From: Halocalculus aciditolerans
GTDB taxonomy: Archaea > Halobacteriota > Halobacteria > Halobacteriales > Halobacteriaceae
Assembly (NCBI RefSeq): GCF_014647475.1
Contig: NZ_BMPG01000001.1
Span: forward strand, 1,178,001 to 1,242,000
Direction: 5' to 3'
Length of the DNA: 64,000 nucleotides
Below the pieces are notes generated by a model. It ran no database searches. It was not told the DNA's origin and saw only the letters and a list, made by a program, of their open reading frames with translations. Both the position numbers and the translations under genes were made by a program. This document shows positions 25,880-34,475 of the stretch, piece after piece; position 1 is the stretch's first letter, and the number at the start of each line of letters is the position of its first letter.

Positions 25880-26785
25880 CTACGAGTGCTGCGTGCGGAG
25901 GGCGTCGTGGACGTGGTCGACGGTCGCGAAGGAGTATCCGCGGTCGTCGAACGCGCGGATGGCGCGTTCGAGCACGCCGAACCCGTCCGGGTTCCGGGCG
26001 TAGACGGCCTTGTAGAAGGCGGGGAGGTCGTCGTAGGCCGGCGGCGTCACGAGGTCGTGCATGTGGATGTTGAACATCACGACGGGCGGCGGGCGGCGGC
26101 AGAGGAGCGTCGTGTACGGCCGGCCGAGCAGGCGGCAGTAGGAGAGCGCCGTGGGCACGCGGACGCGCTCCGAGTACACGGTAAAGGGAATCTCGAAGAG
26201 GTCGTGGGCGTCGAGGTAGTGGGGAGTGGTCGGCGCGCCGTTGCGGCTGAAGCGGCCGGGTCGCCAGGAGGGGAAGAGGCTGGCGTCGAAGGCGTACCCT
26301 TCGTCGACGAGGACGTCGTAGTCCTCGGGGCGGACGTTGCCGTCGGGGACGCGGTAGCCGACGGGGTCGCGGTCGAAGAAGTCGCGGTAGCGCCGCGTGC
26401 TCTGCCGTATCTCGCCTTCGAACTGGGTGCGGTCGCGGCGGCGGTGCGTGTGCGAGTGCGGGTGGAAGCGGACGTCGACGCCCGCGTCTCTAAGGGTTTC
26501 GACGGCTCCGGGCCGCCGGTCGAGTACCGCGGTCTGCACGAAGCAGGTGAGCGGGACATCGTAGCGTTCGAGGAGCGCGGCGAGGTCGTCGACGGCGTCG
26601 AGCGCGTCGAACGAGGGCGTGGTGACGGCGGTGCCGAAGTCGCGTTCGAGGTCGAGCGTCAGGAGGACCTGCCGGCGGACCGGCCACTCGGTGGCCTGCG
26701 CGTGCGCCCACGGCGCATCGTCGGACGCCGCGGGTTCGAGGACGCGCGTTCGATCCGTCTCCGCCGCGGTGGAATCCGCGGTCAT
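25880..26785 (-). CDS. polysaccharide deacetylase (NodB-like)
   Basis: 301 aa. Motif 1 reads LTLDLERDFG (first catalytic Asp present, an altered second position) and the metal-binding motif 2 is HPHSHTHR (108-115). Motif GYRVPDGN is the conserved Arg/Pro region of carbohydrate esterase 4. A cytoplasmic or membrane-associated role is likely as no signal peptide is seen. It probably de-N-acetylates a lipid-linked or nucleotide-linked amino sugar. ATG overlaps the stop of the epimerase gene (ATGA), so the two are translationally coupled. Confidence 0.8.
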   Translation of the reverse strand: MTADSTAAETDRTRVLEPAASDDAPWAHAQATEWPVRRQVLLTLDLERDFGTAVTTPSFDALDAVDDLAALLERYDVPLTCFVQTAVLDRRPGAVETLRDAGVDVRFHPHSHTHRRRDRTQFEGEIRQSTRRYRDFFDRDPVGYRVPDGNVRPEDYDVLVDEGYAFDASLFPSWRPGRFSRNGAPTTPHYLDAHDLFEIPFTVYSERVRVPTALSYCRLLGRPYTTLLCRRPPPVVMFNIHMHDLVTPPAYDDLPAFYKAVYARNPDGFGVLERAIRAFDDRGYSFATVDHVHDALRTQHS

Positions 26786-27717
26786 TCGTCGCCCCCTCGT
26801 CGCGACGTCACGAAGTCGTCGAGCCCGTCGCGGAGCGCGACCGTCGGTTCGTAACCGAGGCGCTCGCGGGCCTTCGAGACGTCTGCGAGGCTCTCGCGGA
26901 TGTCACCCGTTCGCGCCGGGCCGTGCTCGATAGCGACGTCCGCGTCCGTCACGTCGACGACGGTCTCCGCGAGTTCTCGGATCGTCACGCTGCTCCCCGT
27001 GCCGACGTTGTAGGCTTCGCCGACGGCGTCCGTCGTCGCCGCGCGGAGGTTCGCCTGCACGACGTCCTCGACGTGGACGAAATCCCGCGTCTGCCCGCCG
27101 TCCCCGTCGATGCGGAGCGGGTCGCCGGCGAGCGCGCGGTCCACGAACGCCGTGATGACGCCGCTGTAGTCGCCGCCGCGCTGCCCCGGCCCGAAGACGT
27201 TGAAGTACCGGAGCGCGACCGTATCCAGCCCGTAGAGGTCGTGGTAGAGGCGGACGTAGTGGTCGGCGATCAGCTTCTGCACGCCGTAGGGCGACAGCGG
27301 CCGCGTCTCGTCCGTCTCCGCGACCGGCACCGACTCGGGGCGGCCGTAGATGGCCGCGCTCGACGCGAAGACGACGCGCGACCCGACGGAGCGCGCGGCC
27401 TCGAGGACGTTCAGCGTCCCCGTCAGGTTCACCGCGTTCGTCTCCGCGGGCGCGTCGACGGACTCGGAGACGCTCACGACGGCCGCCTCGTGGAAGACAA
27501 CGTCCACGCCCGCCATCGCGTCCGCCACCACGCCGGCGTCCCGCACGTCGCCCTCGACGAACTCGACGCTGTCCGGGAGTCTCGATGGCTCGCCGGACGC
27601 GCCGCTGTCCAGCACGCGCACGTCGTTCTCGTCGACGAGCGCGTCCACGAGGTGTCGACCGATGAACCCCGCGCCGCCCGTCACGAGCACCGTCTCGCCC
27701 GCCACTCGCTCGCTCAT
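26782..27717 (-). CDS. NAD-dependent epimerase/dehydratase, UDP-glucose 4-epimerase-like
   Basis: 311 aa extended SDR. It has VTGGAGFIGRHLV (NAD loop), the ASSAAIYGRPESVP serine region, the SPYGVQKLIADHY active-site YxxxK and a typical YNVGTGSSVTIRELAE C-terminal half. It interconverts the C4 configuration of a UDP-hexose or related sugar for glycan assembly. ATG 27717 chosen (MSERVAGETVLV). First gene of a two-gene unit with the deacetylase. The exact substrate is not determined. Confidence 0.82.
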   Translation of the reverse strand: MSERVAGETVLVTGGAGFIGRHLVDALVDENDVRVLDSGASGEPSRLPDSVEFVEGDVRDAGVVADAMAGVDVVFHEAAVVSVSESVDAPAETNAVNLTGTLNVLEAARSVGSRVVFASSAAIYGRPESVPVAETDETRPLSPYGVQKLIADHYVRLYHDLYGLDTVALRYFNVFGPGQRGGDYSGVITAFVDRALAGDPLRIDGDGGQTRDFVHVEDVVQANLRAATTDAVGEAYNVGTGSSVTIRELAETVVDVTDADVAIEHGPARTGDIRESLADVSKARERLGYEPTVALRDGLDDFVTSRRGGDE

Positions 27718-27885
27718 CACGCGTCCTTCACGCGGCCGGCTACTAAAACCCACACTCACCACTCCCGACTCACACTCGCGGGCCCTCGCCCACGCTCGCC
27801 GGCCCTGACTCGCGCTCACTGGCCGGCCCGCACTCGCCGACCGCAGGGCCGAACAGTTAGGTGGCGGCGGTGGAAAAGGGGCGGT
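27718..27885. repeat. degenerate ACTCRC-rich intergenic tract
   Basis: Between 27750 and 27845 the sequence is a string of imperfect CACTCAC/GACTCGC hexamer-like units interrupted by GGCCCT and GGCCGG. It is low-complexity DNA between the divergent epimerase and small-membrane-protein genes. No clear operator is seen. Confidence 0.45.
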
Positions 27886-28152
27886 ATGGTCGAGCAGCGC
27901 CTCCGGTTCGTCGGGCTGAACGTCGCGTGGCTCCTCGGCACGCTGCTCGTCTTCGTCTCGCTCGGCGCGTTCGACGTCGGCCGCTTCCTCGTCGTCGGCG
28001 TCGTCGGCTTCTTCCTCACCGCCGAACTCACCGCCACCTACGGCGTCGAATCCGCGTGGCGGTGGCGCGTCCGCGCCGTCGGCGTCCTCTGGGTCCTCGT
28101 CTTCGGGGCCGTCGTCGTCATGAACGTCGCGCGCATCATCTCGGAGATCTAG
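27886..28152 (+). CDS. small three-helix membrane protein
   Basis: 88 aa. It begins MVEQRLRFVGLNVAWLLGTL and has three hydrophobic segments (about 8-26, 32-48, 63-83) with Arg-rich cytoplasmic loops. No motif identifies a family. The GC-rich third codon positions and clean spacing argue that it is real. It ends 15 nt before the convergent nucleotidyltransferase gene. Function unknown. Confidence 0.65.
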   Translation: MVEQRLRFVGLNVAWLLGTLLVFVSLGAFDVGRFLVVGVVGFFLTAELTATYGVESAWRWRVRAVGVLWVLVFGAVVVMNVARIISEI

Positions 28153-28167
28153 CGCTCGTTCTCCCGC

Positions 28168-29175
28168 TCAGAACTCGACGCGGCTGTTCGCGCCGACGTT
28201 CAGGCGGTCGGCCGTATCGGAGAGGAGGACGGAGTCGCCGACGAGGCTCCGCTCGACGTTGATGCCGGTGAGCGTGCTGTCGCTCCCGACGATGCTCTCG
28301 CTGACGATGCTGTGGTTGATTTCGGTGCCGCGGTCGATGCTGACGTGCGGGCCGACGATGCTCGACTCGATGGTGACGTCCCGGCCGATGTCGACGGGCG
28401 GGATGACGAGGCCGTTCTCGACGTCCGTGTCACCGGAGCCGCCGCGGCGGTCGAGGAGGACGGCGTTCGCGTCGAGGAGGGTCTCGGAGCGCCCGCAGTC
28501 GTACCACTCGTCGACTTCGGCGGCGGCGAGCGACACGCCGGCTTCCAGCATCCGCTGGAGCGCGTCGGTGAGCTGGAACTCGCCGCCCGCGCCCGTCTGC
28601 CCCGCTTCGATGAGCGCCTCCAGCGCGCCGAAGAGCGCGGGCGTGTCGTCGACGGCGTACAGCCCGCTGATGGCGTAGTTCGACTTCGGCTCCTTCGGTT
28701 TCTCCGCCAGCCGCGTGATGCGGTCGTCCGCGCCGAGCTCGACGACGCCGTAGTTCTGCGGGTCCGTGACCTCGCGCACGCCGATGGTCCCCGCGGCGTC
28801 CGTCGCCTGGTGCGCGTCGAGGAAGGACTCGTAGCCGTCCACGAACAGCATGTCGCTCAACACGACGAGAATCGGGTCGCCCGCGACGTCCTCGCGCGCC
28901 TGATAGATGCTGTGCCCGAGGCCGCGCGCGACCTCCTGTTCGGGGAAGGAGAGCGAGAGGTCGTCGCCGTACGCCTCCGTCGCGTACTCCGTGATCTGCG
29001 AGCGGAGCTCGCCGCCGACCACGACGACGACGTCCTCGATGTCCGCGGCGATGAGGCGGTCGAGGATGTGGCCGAGGAGCGGCTTGCCAGCGAGCCGAAC
29101 CATCACCTTCGGCTTCGTGAGCGTCTGGGGGTAGAGCCGAGTGCCGCGCCCGGCCGCCGGAATGACTGCCTTCAT
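28168..29175 (-). CDS. sugar-1-phosphate nucleotidyltransferase with left-handed beta-helix
   Basis: 335 aa. The N-terminal domain begins KAVIPAAGRGTRLYPQTLTKPK (nucleotide loop plus catalytic Arg/Lys) and has VLSDMLFV and the GEFQLTDAL metal/sugar motif. The C-terminal 100 residues are hexapeptide-like turns (IGRDVTIESSIVGPHVSIDRG). It makes an NDP-sugar from a hexose 1-phosphate; related Haloferax enzymes (AglF) supply UDP-glucose to the AglM pathway. The base and sugar specificities are not determined here. Confidence 0.87.
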   Translation of the reverse strand: MKAVIPAAGRGTRLYPQTLTKPKVMVRLAGKPLLGHILDRLIAADIEDVVVVVGGELRSQITEYATEAYGDDLSLSFPEQEVARGLGHSIYQAREDVAGDPILVVLSDMLFVDGYESFLDAHQATDAAGTIGVREVTDPQNYGVVELGADDRITRLAEKPKEPKSNYAISGLYAVDDTPALFGALEALIEAGQTGAGGEFQLTDALQRMLEAGVSLAAAEVDEWYDCGRSETLLDANAVLLDRRGGSGDTDVENGLVIPPVDIGRDVTIESSIVGPHVSIDRGTEINHSIVSESIVGSDSTLTGINVERSLVGDSVLLSDTADRLNVGANSRVEF

Positions 29176-29251
29176 ACCCGGTAGTCCGCCGGTCCGACAA
29201 TCAATGTGTCGACGAACGCTCCCGAACGCCTCGCTGCCCGCCGTCTCGCCG

Positions 29252-30256
29252 TTACGCCGTCGCGTCCCCGGTGTCGTCCTCGACGGTCACCCAGACGTGG
29301 GCTTCGCGGTCGGCGTTCTCCGGGGTCGGCTGGTCCGGCGGCGCGTCCACGTAGAGGAGGTAGGCGAGTCGGAGGTTCTTCCCCGTCATCGTCGGCTGGA
29401 CGGTGACGTCGCGGCGGTCGGTCGCGCCGTCGGCGACGGTGAGGGCGAATCGGTCGAGCGTCGCCGTCTCGGTCACGGTCGCGTCCCGCGGCGGGCCGTC
29501 GAGTCGCTGGAGGACGACGACGACGGTGTATTCGACCGTTTGGCCTTCGTGGTTCTCGACGCCGAGGCGGACCGTCGCCGGCTCGCCGAGCGTGAGGTTC
29601 TCGGGGTAGTTCGCAGCGGTGAGTTGGCCGCTCTCGCTCGCCGTGACGATGGAGAGTTCGCTGAACTGCTCGCCGGACGGCTGGGAGACGGCGGCGGAGA
29701 CGACGCCGCCGGCGGCGATGACGACGGCGAGCGCGACGACGACGCCCGCGACGGTCTCGCGGTCGGGGTTGCGGACGAGGCGGCGGAGCGTGGCGGCCCA
29801 GCGCGCGCCGGGGCGGTAGCGGTCGGCGGGCGGGAGGCGGCGGCGGCGCACGGCCGCGACGGCGCACGCGACGAGCGTGAACCCGACGAGAACGCCGATG
29901 ACGGGGCCGGTCGTGATGGAACCGCCGGCGAGGTCCGCGGCGATGCCGAGGAGCGGGGAGACGACGAGCGCGAGCGCGCCGGCGAGCACGGCGCGCGTGA
30001 ACCCGTCGAGGTAGTGGACGCGCTCGATGTCGACGGGGCTGGCCTCGCGGTCCCCGACGGGGCCGCGCGGGAAGAGCGCGGCGACGAGCGCGTAGCCGGG
30101 GAGGAAGAAGCCGACGACGGCGAGCGCGGCGCGGACCGGGCCGCGCCACGGCGCGTCGGCGACGGTGAGCGCGGCGACAGCGACCGCGAGCAGCGCGACG
30201 ACGACGAGGTCGACGGGCGCTCGCGAGTCCGCGTCGGCGTCGGTCGGTGAACGCAT
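29252..30256 (-). CDS. DUF1616 membrane protein
   Basis: 334 aa. Four membrane helices at about 15-30, 42-60, 88-125 and 168-190 flank a short loop with the FFLPGYALVAALFP signature of DUF1616. An extracellular beta-rich C-terminal domain (about 195-334) has GQLTAANYPENLTLGEPATV. Genes of this family recur in haloarchaeal glycosylation and archaellum/pilus-linked clusters, but no activity is known. ATG 30256 chosen (MRSPTDADAD). It is divergent from the beta-helix lipoprotein gene. Confidence 0.75.
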   Translation of the reverse strand: MRSPTDADADSRAPVDLVVVALLAVAVAALTVADAPWRGPVRAALAVVGFFLPGYALVAALFPRGPVGDREASPVDIERVHYLDGFTRAVLAGALALVVSPLLGIAADLAGGSITTGPVIGVLVGFTLVACAVAAVRRRRLPPADRYRPGARWAATLRRLVRNPDRETVAGVVVALAVVIAAGGVVSAAVSQPSGEQFSELSIVTASESGQLTAANYPENLTLGEPATVRLGVENHEGQTVEYTVVVVLQRLDGPPRDATVTETATLDRFALTVADGATDRRDVTVQPTMTGKNLRLAYLLYVDAPPDQPTPENADREAHVWVTVEDDTGDATA

Positions 30257-30380
30257 TGGTCGTGGTTCGGCGGCGAGCGAGAAAAACGGTTCGGGGACGC
30301 GAACGCCTAAGGACGCTCGGGCCGAATCTGCGGGGCGTGAACCGATTCGGGCGCGCGTCGTCGACGAGCGGGGGACGGGA

Positions 30381-31703
30381 GTGACCGCTCGACGGCCGTC
30401 GGACGACGCCGATAGCGACGCGGGAAGCGACGAGAGCGGTGAGCCGAGCGGGGTCTCCCGCCGCGCGGCCGTCGGTCTCGCCGTCGGTCTCGCCGGCGCG
30501 CTCGCCGGCTGCCCGCGTCCCGGCGACCCCGCGGCGAACGAGACGACCACGACCGGCGAGCCGACGACGACTGAGGAGCCGACGCCGATTCCGGACCCGC
30601 GCGCGTACTACGTCTCGCCCGACGGCGACGACGGAAACCAGGGTAGCGACGACCAGCCGTTCGCGTCGCTCCGCCGGGCGTTCCGCGCGGTCGCCCCCGG
30701 CGACAGCGTCTACCTCCGCGGCGGCACGCACCGCGTCGCCGGGCACGTCCGCCTCACGTCGGTCGAGGGAACGCCGAACGCGCCCGTCACCGTCGCGAGC
30801 GCGCCGGGCGAAGCCGCCACCATCGACTTCGTCGAGGAGACCGTCGGCGGCCTCCAGATTCGGAACTGCGAGCACGTGCACGTCCGCGACCTCACCGTGG
30901 AGAACGCGCCGAGCGACGGCGTCCTGGTGACCGACGGCTCGCGGAATATCACTATCGAGGACGTCGTCGTCACCGGCTCCGGCGGCGACCGGAACGCCAG
31001 CGGCACCGGCGTCCTGCTCTACGACACCACTGACTGCACGGTCCGCCGCGTCGTCAGCCGCAGGAACTACGACCCGTCGAGCGGCGGCGGGAACGCCGAC
31101 GGCTTCGACGTCGGCCAGTCGCCCGGCGCGGTCGTCGAGGACTGCGTCGCGCACGGGAACTCCGACGACGGCTTCGACCTCTGGGAGGGCGTCGACATCA
31201 CGCTCCGCCGCTGCGTCGCCTTCGAGAACGGCTGGGACCCCGACGGGAACCCCGCGGGCGACGGGAACGGCTTCAAGCTCGGCGGCGGCTCCCTCCCGAG
31301 CGGCGACAGCCGCGTCGAGCGCTGCGTCGCCTACCGGAACCGCCGGCGTGGATTCGACGACAACACCGCGACGCGCGCGCTCACCGTCTACAACTGCACC
31401 GCGTGGGACAACCCGACCGGCTTCCGCTTCGACTGCCAGAGCGGCCGGAGCTGCCCGGCGCACGTCCTCCGGAACAACCTCAATCAGGACGGCCGCATCT
31501 CGACCGCCAGCGGCGTGGACGACGACGTGAACTCGTGGACGCTCGACGTCGACGACCCCGGTTTCGCGAGCACCGACCCGTCGAGTCGGGACTTCCTCGC
31601 GCTCACCGCGGACAGCCCGGCCGTCGACGCCGGCACCGACGTCGGCCTCGCCTACGTCGGCGACGCCCCCGATCTCGGCGCGTACGAACGCCGCAGCGAG
31701 TAG
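30381..31703 (+). CDS. beta-helix lipoprotein, paralogue of the protein at 21174
   Basis: 440 aa from GTG 30381. A Tat-like SRRAAVGLAVGLAG segment and lipobox LAGC lead into a Thr/Glu linker and then a pectate-lyase-like beta-helix (AYYVSPDGDDGNQGSDDQPF, NYDPSSGGGNADGFDV, VVEDCVAHGNSDDGFDLWEG). The helix core is closely similar to the signal-less protein encoded at 21174, but the C-terminal jelly-roll is missing. It should be anchored on the cell surface, where it could bind or cleave an acidic glycan (inference). The conserved Asp/Lys pair typical of PL9 cannot be verified by eye. Confidence 0.78.
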   Translation: MTARRPSDDADSDAGSDESGEPSGVSRRAAVGLAVGLAGALAGCPRPGDPAANETTTTGEPTTTEEPTPIPDPRAYYVSPDGDDGNQGSDDQPFASLRRAFRAVAPGDSVYLRGGTHRVAGHVRLTSVEGTPNAPVTVASAPGEAATIDFVEETVGGLQIRNCEHVHVRDLTVENAPSDGVLVTDGSRNITIEDVVVTGSGGDRNASGTGVLLYDTTDCTVRRVVSRRNYDPSSGGGNADGFDVGQSPGAVVEDCVAHGNSDDGFDLWEGVDITLRRCVAFENGWDPDGNPAGDGNGFKLGGGSLPSGDSRVERCVAYRNRRRGFDDNTATRALTVYNCTAWDNPTGFRFDCQSGRSCPAHVLRNNLNQDGRISTASGVDDDVNSWTLDVDDPGFASTDPSSRDFLALTADSPAVDAGTDVGLAYVGDAPDLGAYERRSE

Positions 31704-31710
31704 AGCAGGG

Positions 31711-31716
31711 TTTAAC
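31711..31716 (+). promoter_or_regulatory. TATA-like box for the 31743/31785 genes
   Basis: TTTAAC lies about 29 nt before the ATG of the 13-codon mini-ORF at 31743, as expected for a leaderless transcript whose first codon belongs to the mini-ORF and not to the main gene. Confidence 0.5.
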
Positions 31717-31742
31717 TCGGTGCGGGCAGTCTCCGTCCGTGT

Positions 31743-31784
31743 ATGCGAATCACGTGGAACCGTCTGCCGCTCGGGGTCGCGTAG
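31743..31784 (+). CDS. 13-residue leader ORF directly before the 31785 gene
   Basis: ATG to TAG gives MRITWNRLPLGVA. Its stop codon is followed without a gap by the ATG of the next gene. With the TATA-like box at 31711 the transcript would begin at this ATG, so ribosomes must translate the mini-ORF first and then reinitiate. Confidence 0.45.
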   Translation: MRITWNRLPLGVA

Positions 31785-32600
31785 ATGTCGCGCGCGAACC
31801 GGTGGCGGCGCGCCGAAGGTGACGCCGAACGCGCCGCCGCCTACGACTACCGGCGTATCGGCGTCGGCCTCGCCGTCGTCGGCGTCATCGCCGCCGTCGC
31901 CGCCTACCTCTCCCCGGAGAGCCAGTCGCGCGCCGTCCTCCTCGTCCTCGCCGGCATCGGCGTCTACGGCGGGCTCCTCCTCTTCTGGCTCCGCACCGGC
32001 ACGACCGGCGCGCGCCCGACGGACCGCGTCTACGACGCGCACGCCTCGACGCTCGCCGCGCTCGCTGCCGACCGCGACCTCCGCGACACCCGCATCTACG
32101 CTCCCGTCGACGCCGACGCGGATGCGGAACTCGCGGAGCACCTCGACGAGGCAGACGGCTCGTTCGCGCCCGTCCGCCTCTTCCTCCCGGCCGAATCCGA
32201 CGACGGCCTCCCGCCGCAGTCCGCGCTCCGCCCCATCTTCGCCGACGGCGACGCCTACGACGGCGCGGTCGTCTACCCCACGGGCGCGGCGCTCTGGGAG
32301 GCCTTCGACGAGATGACGACCGCCGACAGCTCCCCGTCACCGACGGACCTCGCCGGCCACCTCGCCGAGGGCGCGGTCGGCGGTTTCGACCTCGCCGACG
32401 GCGTCGACGTCGAAGTCAACCTCGACGACGGCAGCGTCACCGCGACCGTCACCGGCGCTCGCTACGGCTCACTCACTCGTCCCGACCATCCGATTCCGTC
32501 GTTCCTCGCGACCGGCCTCGCGGTCGGCCTCGACCGCCCCGTCGAAGTCGCCGCCCGCGGCGACGCCCGCTTCGACTGCCGCTTCCACTGGGAGAGCTAG
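31785..32600 (+). CDS. conserved haloarchaeal two-helix membrane protein
   Basis: 271 aa. Two membrane helices (about 26-42 and 49-66) follow a basic-acidic N-tail. The remainder is a cytoplasmic alpha/beta domain (DRVYDAHASTLAALAADRDL, then PVRLFLPAESDDGLPPQSALRPIF) with a late VEVNLDDGSVTATVTGARYGS. I do not recognise a named function. It is probably made by reinitiation after a 13-codon ORF that abuts the start. Its TAG shares the bases CTAG with the stop of the convergent glycosyltransferase gene. Confidence 0.65.
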   Translation: MSRANRWRRAEGDAERAAAYDYRRIGVGLAVVGVIAAVAAYLSPESQSRAVLLVLAGIGVYGGLLLFWLRTGTTGARPTDRVYDAHASTLAALAADRDLRDTRIYAPVDADADAELAEHLDEADGSFAPVRLFLPAESDDGLPPQSALRPIFADGDAYDGAVVYPTGAALWEAFDEMTTADSSPSPTDLAGHLAEGAVGGFDLADGVDVEVNLDDGSVTATVTGARYGSLTRPDHPIPSFLATGLAVGLDRPVEVAARGDARFDCRFHWES

Positions 32601-33730
32601 TTCGTGAGACCGTCGACGAAGGCTTCGTAGGCGTCGAGCACGCGGTCCGGCGCGAACTCGTCCGCTCGCGCGCGCAGTCGCTCTCCGTCTGCTGGGTCGT
32701 CGAGCGCGTCGAGGAGGGCGTCGGCGAACGCGGCGTCGTCGCCCACGGGGACGAGTCGGCCGTACGCGTCGTCGCCGAGTATCTCCCGCGGCCCGCTCGG
32801 GCAGTCCGTCGAGACGACCGGGCAGCCGCACGCGAGCGCCTCGATGAGCACGGTTGGAAGGCCCTCGTAGCGCGAGGAGAGCGCGAACGCCGACGCGCGC
32901 GCCATGTAGGGCGCGGGGTCCACGAACCCGGTGAACGACACGGCGTCGGCGAGCCCGCGTTCGGCGGCGAGCGTCTCCAGCGCCTCCCGCCGCGACCCCG
33001 TGCCCGCGAGAACGAGACGGGCGGTCGGTCGGCGAGCGTGCACGCGCTCGAACGCGCGGAGGAGCGTGTCGAGGTCCTTCTCGGGTTCGAGCCGCCCCAC
33101 CCAGAGAATCGGGTCGAGGTCCGCCGCGAAGAACGGGTGGTCGAGCGGCGCGGCCGCGCGCTCCCGCACCGCTTCCACGGGCACGAGGTTGTAGAGCACC
33201 GCGACGTCCGCGGGGTCGACGTTCGTTCCCGCGCGCACGCTCTCGGCGACGCCCTCGGAGACGGCGACGACGCGGTCCGCGCGAGCGTACAGCACTGACG
33301 CGAGGCGCGCCGTCACGTCGCGCGTGCCGCCGCGCGACATCCCGAACGTCGAATGCTCCACCGGCACGACCGGCGTCTCCGTCCGCGCCACCTCCGACGC
33401 CGCGAGCGCGACCACGCTCGCGTACGTCATCACCGAGAAGAGCACTCGAGGTTCTCGCCGTCGGAGGTAGCGCGCGAGCGCCGGCACGCTCGCCAGCACC
33501 CCGACGCCCGGGACGACGCGCGTGTCGAAGTCAACGAGCGTAACAGACGAATCGACCTGTCCCCGGAGCTCGCCGCCCGGATACGAACAGACGAGCTCGA
33601 CGTCGTGGCCGCGCGCCGCCAGCCCGTTCACGAGGTCCACCGTCACCCGCTGTGCGCCCCCGACCGTCAACTCCGGGAGGTAGAACGAAATCGGTCCCGT
33701 TCGACTCCCGGGACGCTCAGGCGTCGACAT
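32597..33730 (-). CDS. glycosyltransferase family 4
   Basis: 377 aa. GT-B fold: N-terminal LPELTVGGAQRVTVDLVNGL acceptor-side loop, then LWVGRLEPEKDLDTLL, LVLAGTGSRREALE and the donor-binding SSRYEGLPTVLIEALACGCPVVSTD (EX7E). It transfers a sugar from a nucleotide donor to a growing lipid-linked glycan on the cytoplasmic face. ATG 33730 lies 14 nt inside the end of the upstream DHHA1-like gene, so the two are in one operon with the FemAB-like gene. Confidence 0.87.
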   Translation of the reverse strand: MSTPERPGSRTGPISFYLPELTVGGAQRVTVDLVNGLAARGHDVELVCSYPGGELRGQVDSSVTLVDFDTRVVPGVGVLASVPALARYLRRREPRVLFSVMTYASVVALAASEVARTETPVVPVEHSTFGMSRGGTRDVTARLASVLYARADRVVAVSEGVAESVRAGTNVDPADVAVLYNLVPVEAVRERAAAPLDHPFFAADLDPILWVGRLEPEKDLDTLLRAFERVHARRPTARLVLAGTGSRREALETLAAERGLADAVSFTGFVDPAPYMARASAFALSSRYEGLPTVLIEALACGCPVVSTDCPSGPREILGDDAYGRLVPVGDDAAFADALLDALDDPADGERLRARADEFAPDRVLDAYEAFVDGLTN

Positions 33731-34475
33731 CGTCGCCCTCGTCCGCCTCGGACGCGCCGTCGCCGTCGGCGGCCTCGTCGACACCGTCGTCGGCGTCGGC
33801 CTCGCCATCGCCGTCCGCTCCGTCGCCCGCACTGTCGGCGCTCGCCGTTTCGCGGGCGTCGAGTTCGTCGCGGAGGCGGGCGGCGACGGTCTCGGCGGCG
33901 TCCGGGAGGCGGGCGGCGTCGCCGCCGCCGGTCGCCATTTGCCCTGTTCCGCCGGCGTTCCCGCCCGCGGCCTGCGCGACCTCTTTCGCCACGTCCGACG
34001 CGGCGTGGTCGAGGCCGCCGGTGACGGCGACGGCGAGCGTCCCGTCGCCCGCGACGACGATGGCGACGCCGGCGACGCCCTCCGGGGCGGCCTTCGTGAG
34101 CGCCTTCGCGTCCGCGAGTTCGCCGTCCGAGAGGTCGACGACGGCGACGAACGGCTCGTCGAGACTCCCCTGTCGGGCCGTCCACCAGCGCGCCGCCCAG
34201 TTCGCGCGGGCGCGTTCGAGGTCGTTCGTCAGCTCGTCGACCTTCCCGGTGAGCGCGGCAACGCGCTCCGGGAGGTCCTCCGGTCGCGTGTCGAGGAGGC
34301 GCGCCGCCTCGGCGCTCGCCCCGTCGTCGGTCGGGCGCTCCGCCGCCGCGGGGGCGGTCCACTCGCGGCTGACCGTCAGGCTCGCCCGCAGGGAGGCTTC
34401 GCGCTTCCGCCAGTAGCGTATCGTCGCGAGGAGCGCGACGAGCAATCCGAGTTCGATGAGTCGGTCCTTATTCAT
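33717..34475 (-). CDS. membrane-anchored DHHA1/C-Ala-like protein
   Basis: 252 aa. One N-terminal helix (LIELGLLVALLATIRYW, 6-22), a coiled-coil stretch near LTGKVDELTNDLERARANW, then a domain of about 100 residues ending GGNAGGTGQMATGGGDAARL. That ending matches the glycine-rich tip of the alanyl-tRNA synthetase C-terminal DHHA1 domain. An acidic tail of about 45 residues closes it. No catalytic synthetase part is present. Its role is unknown; tRNA or nucleic-acid binding at the membrane is a possibility. It overlaps both neighbours (8 and 14 nt). Confidence 0.6.
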   Translation of the reverse strand: MNKDRLIELGLLVALLATIRYWRKREASLRASLTVSREWTAPAAAERPTDDGASAEAARLLDTRPEDLPERVAALTGKVDELTNDLERARANWAARWWTARQGSLDEPFVAVVDLSDGELADAKALTKAAPEGVAGVAIVVAGDGTLAVAVTGGLDHAASDVAKEVAQAAGGNAGGTGQMATGGGDAARLPDAAETVAARLRDELDARETASADSAGDGADGDGEADADDGVDEAADGDGASEADEGDDVDA

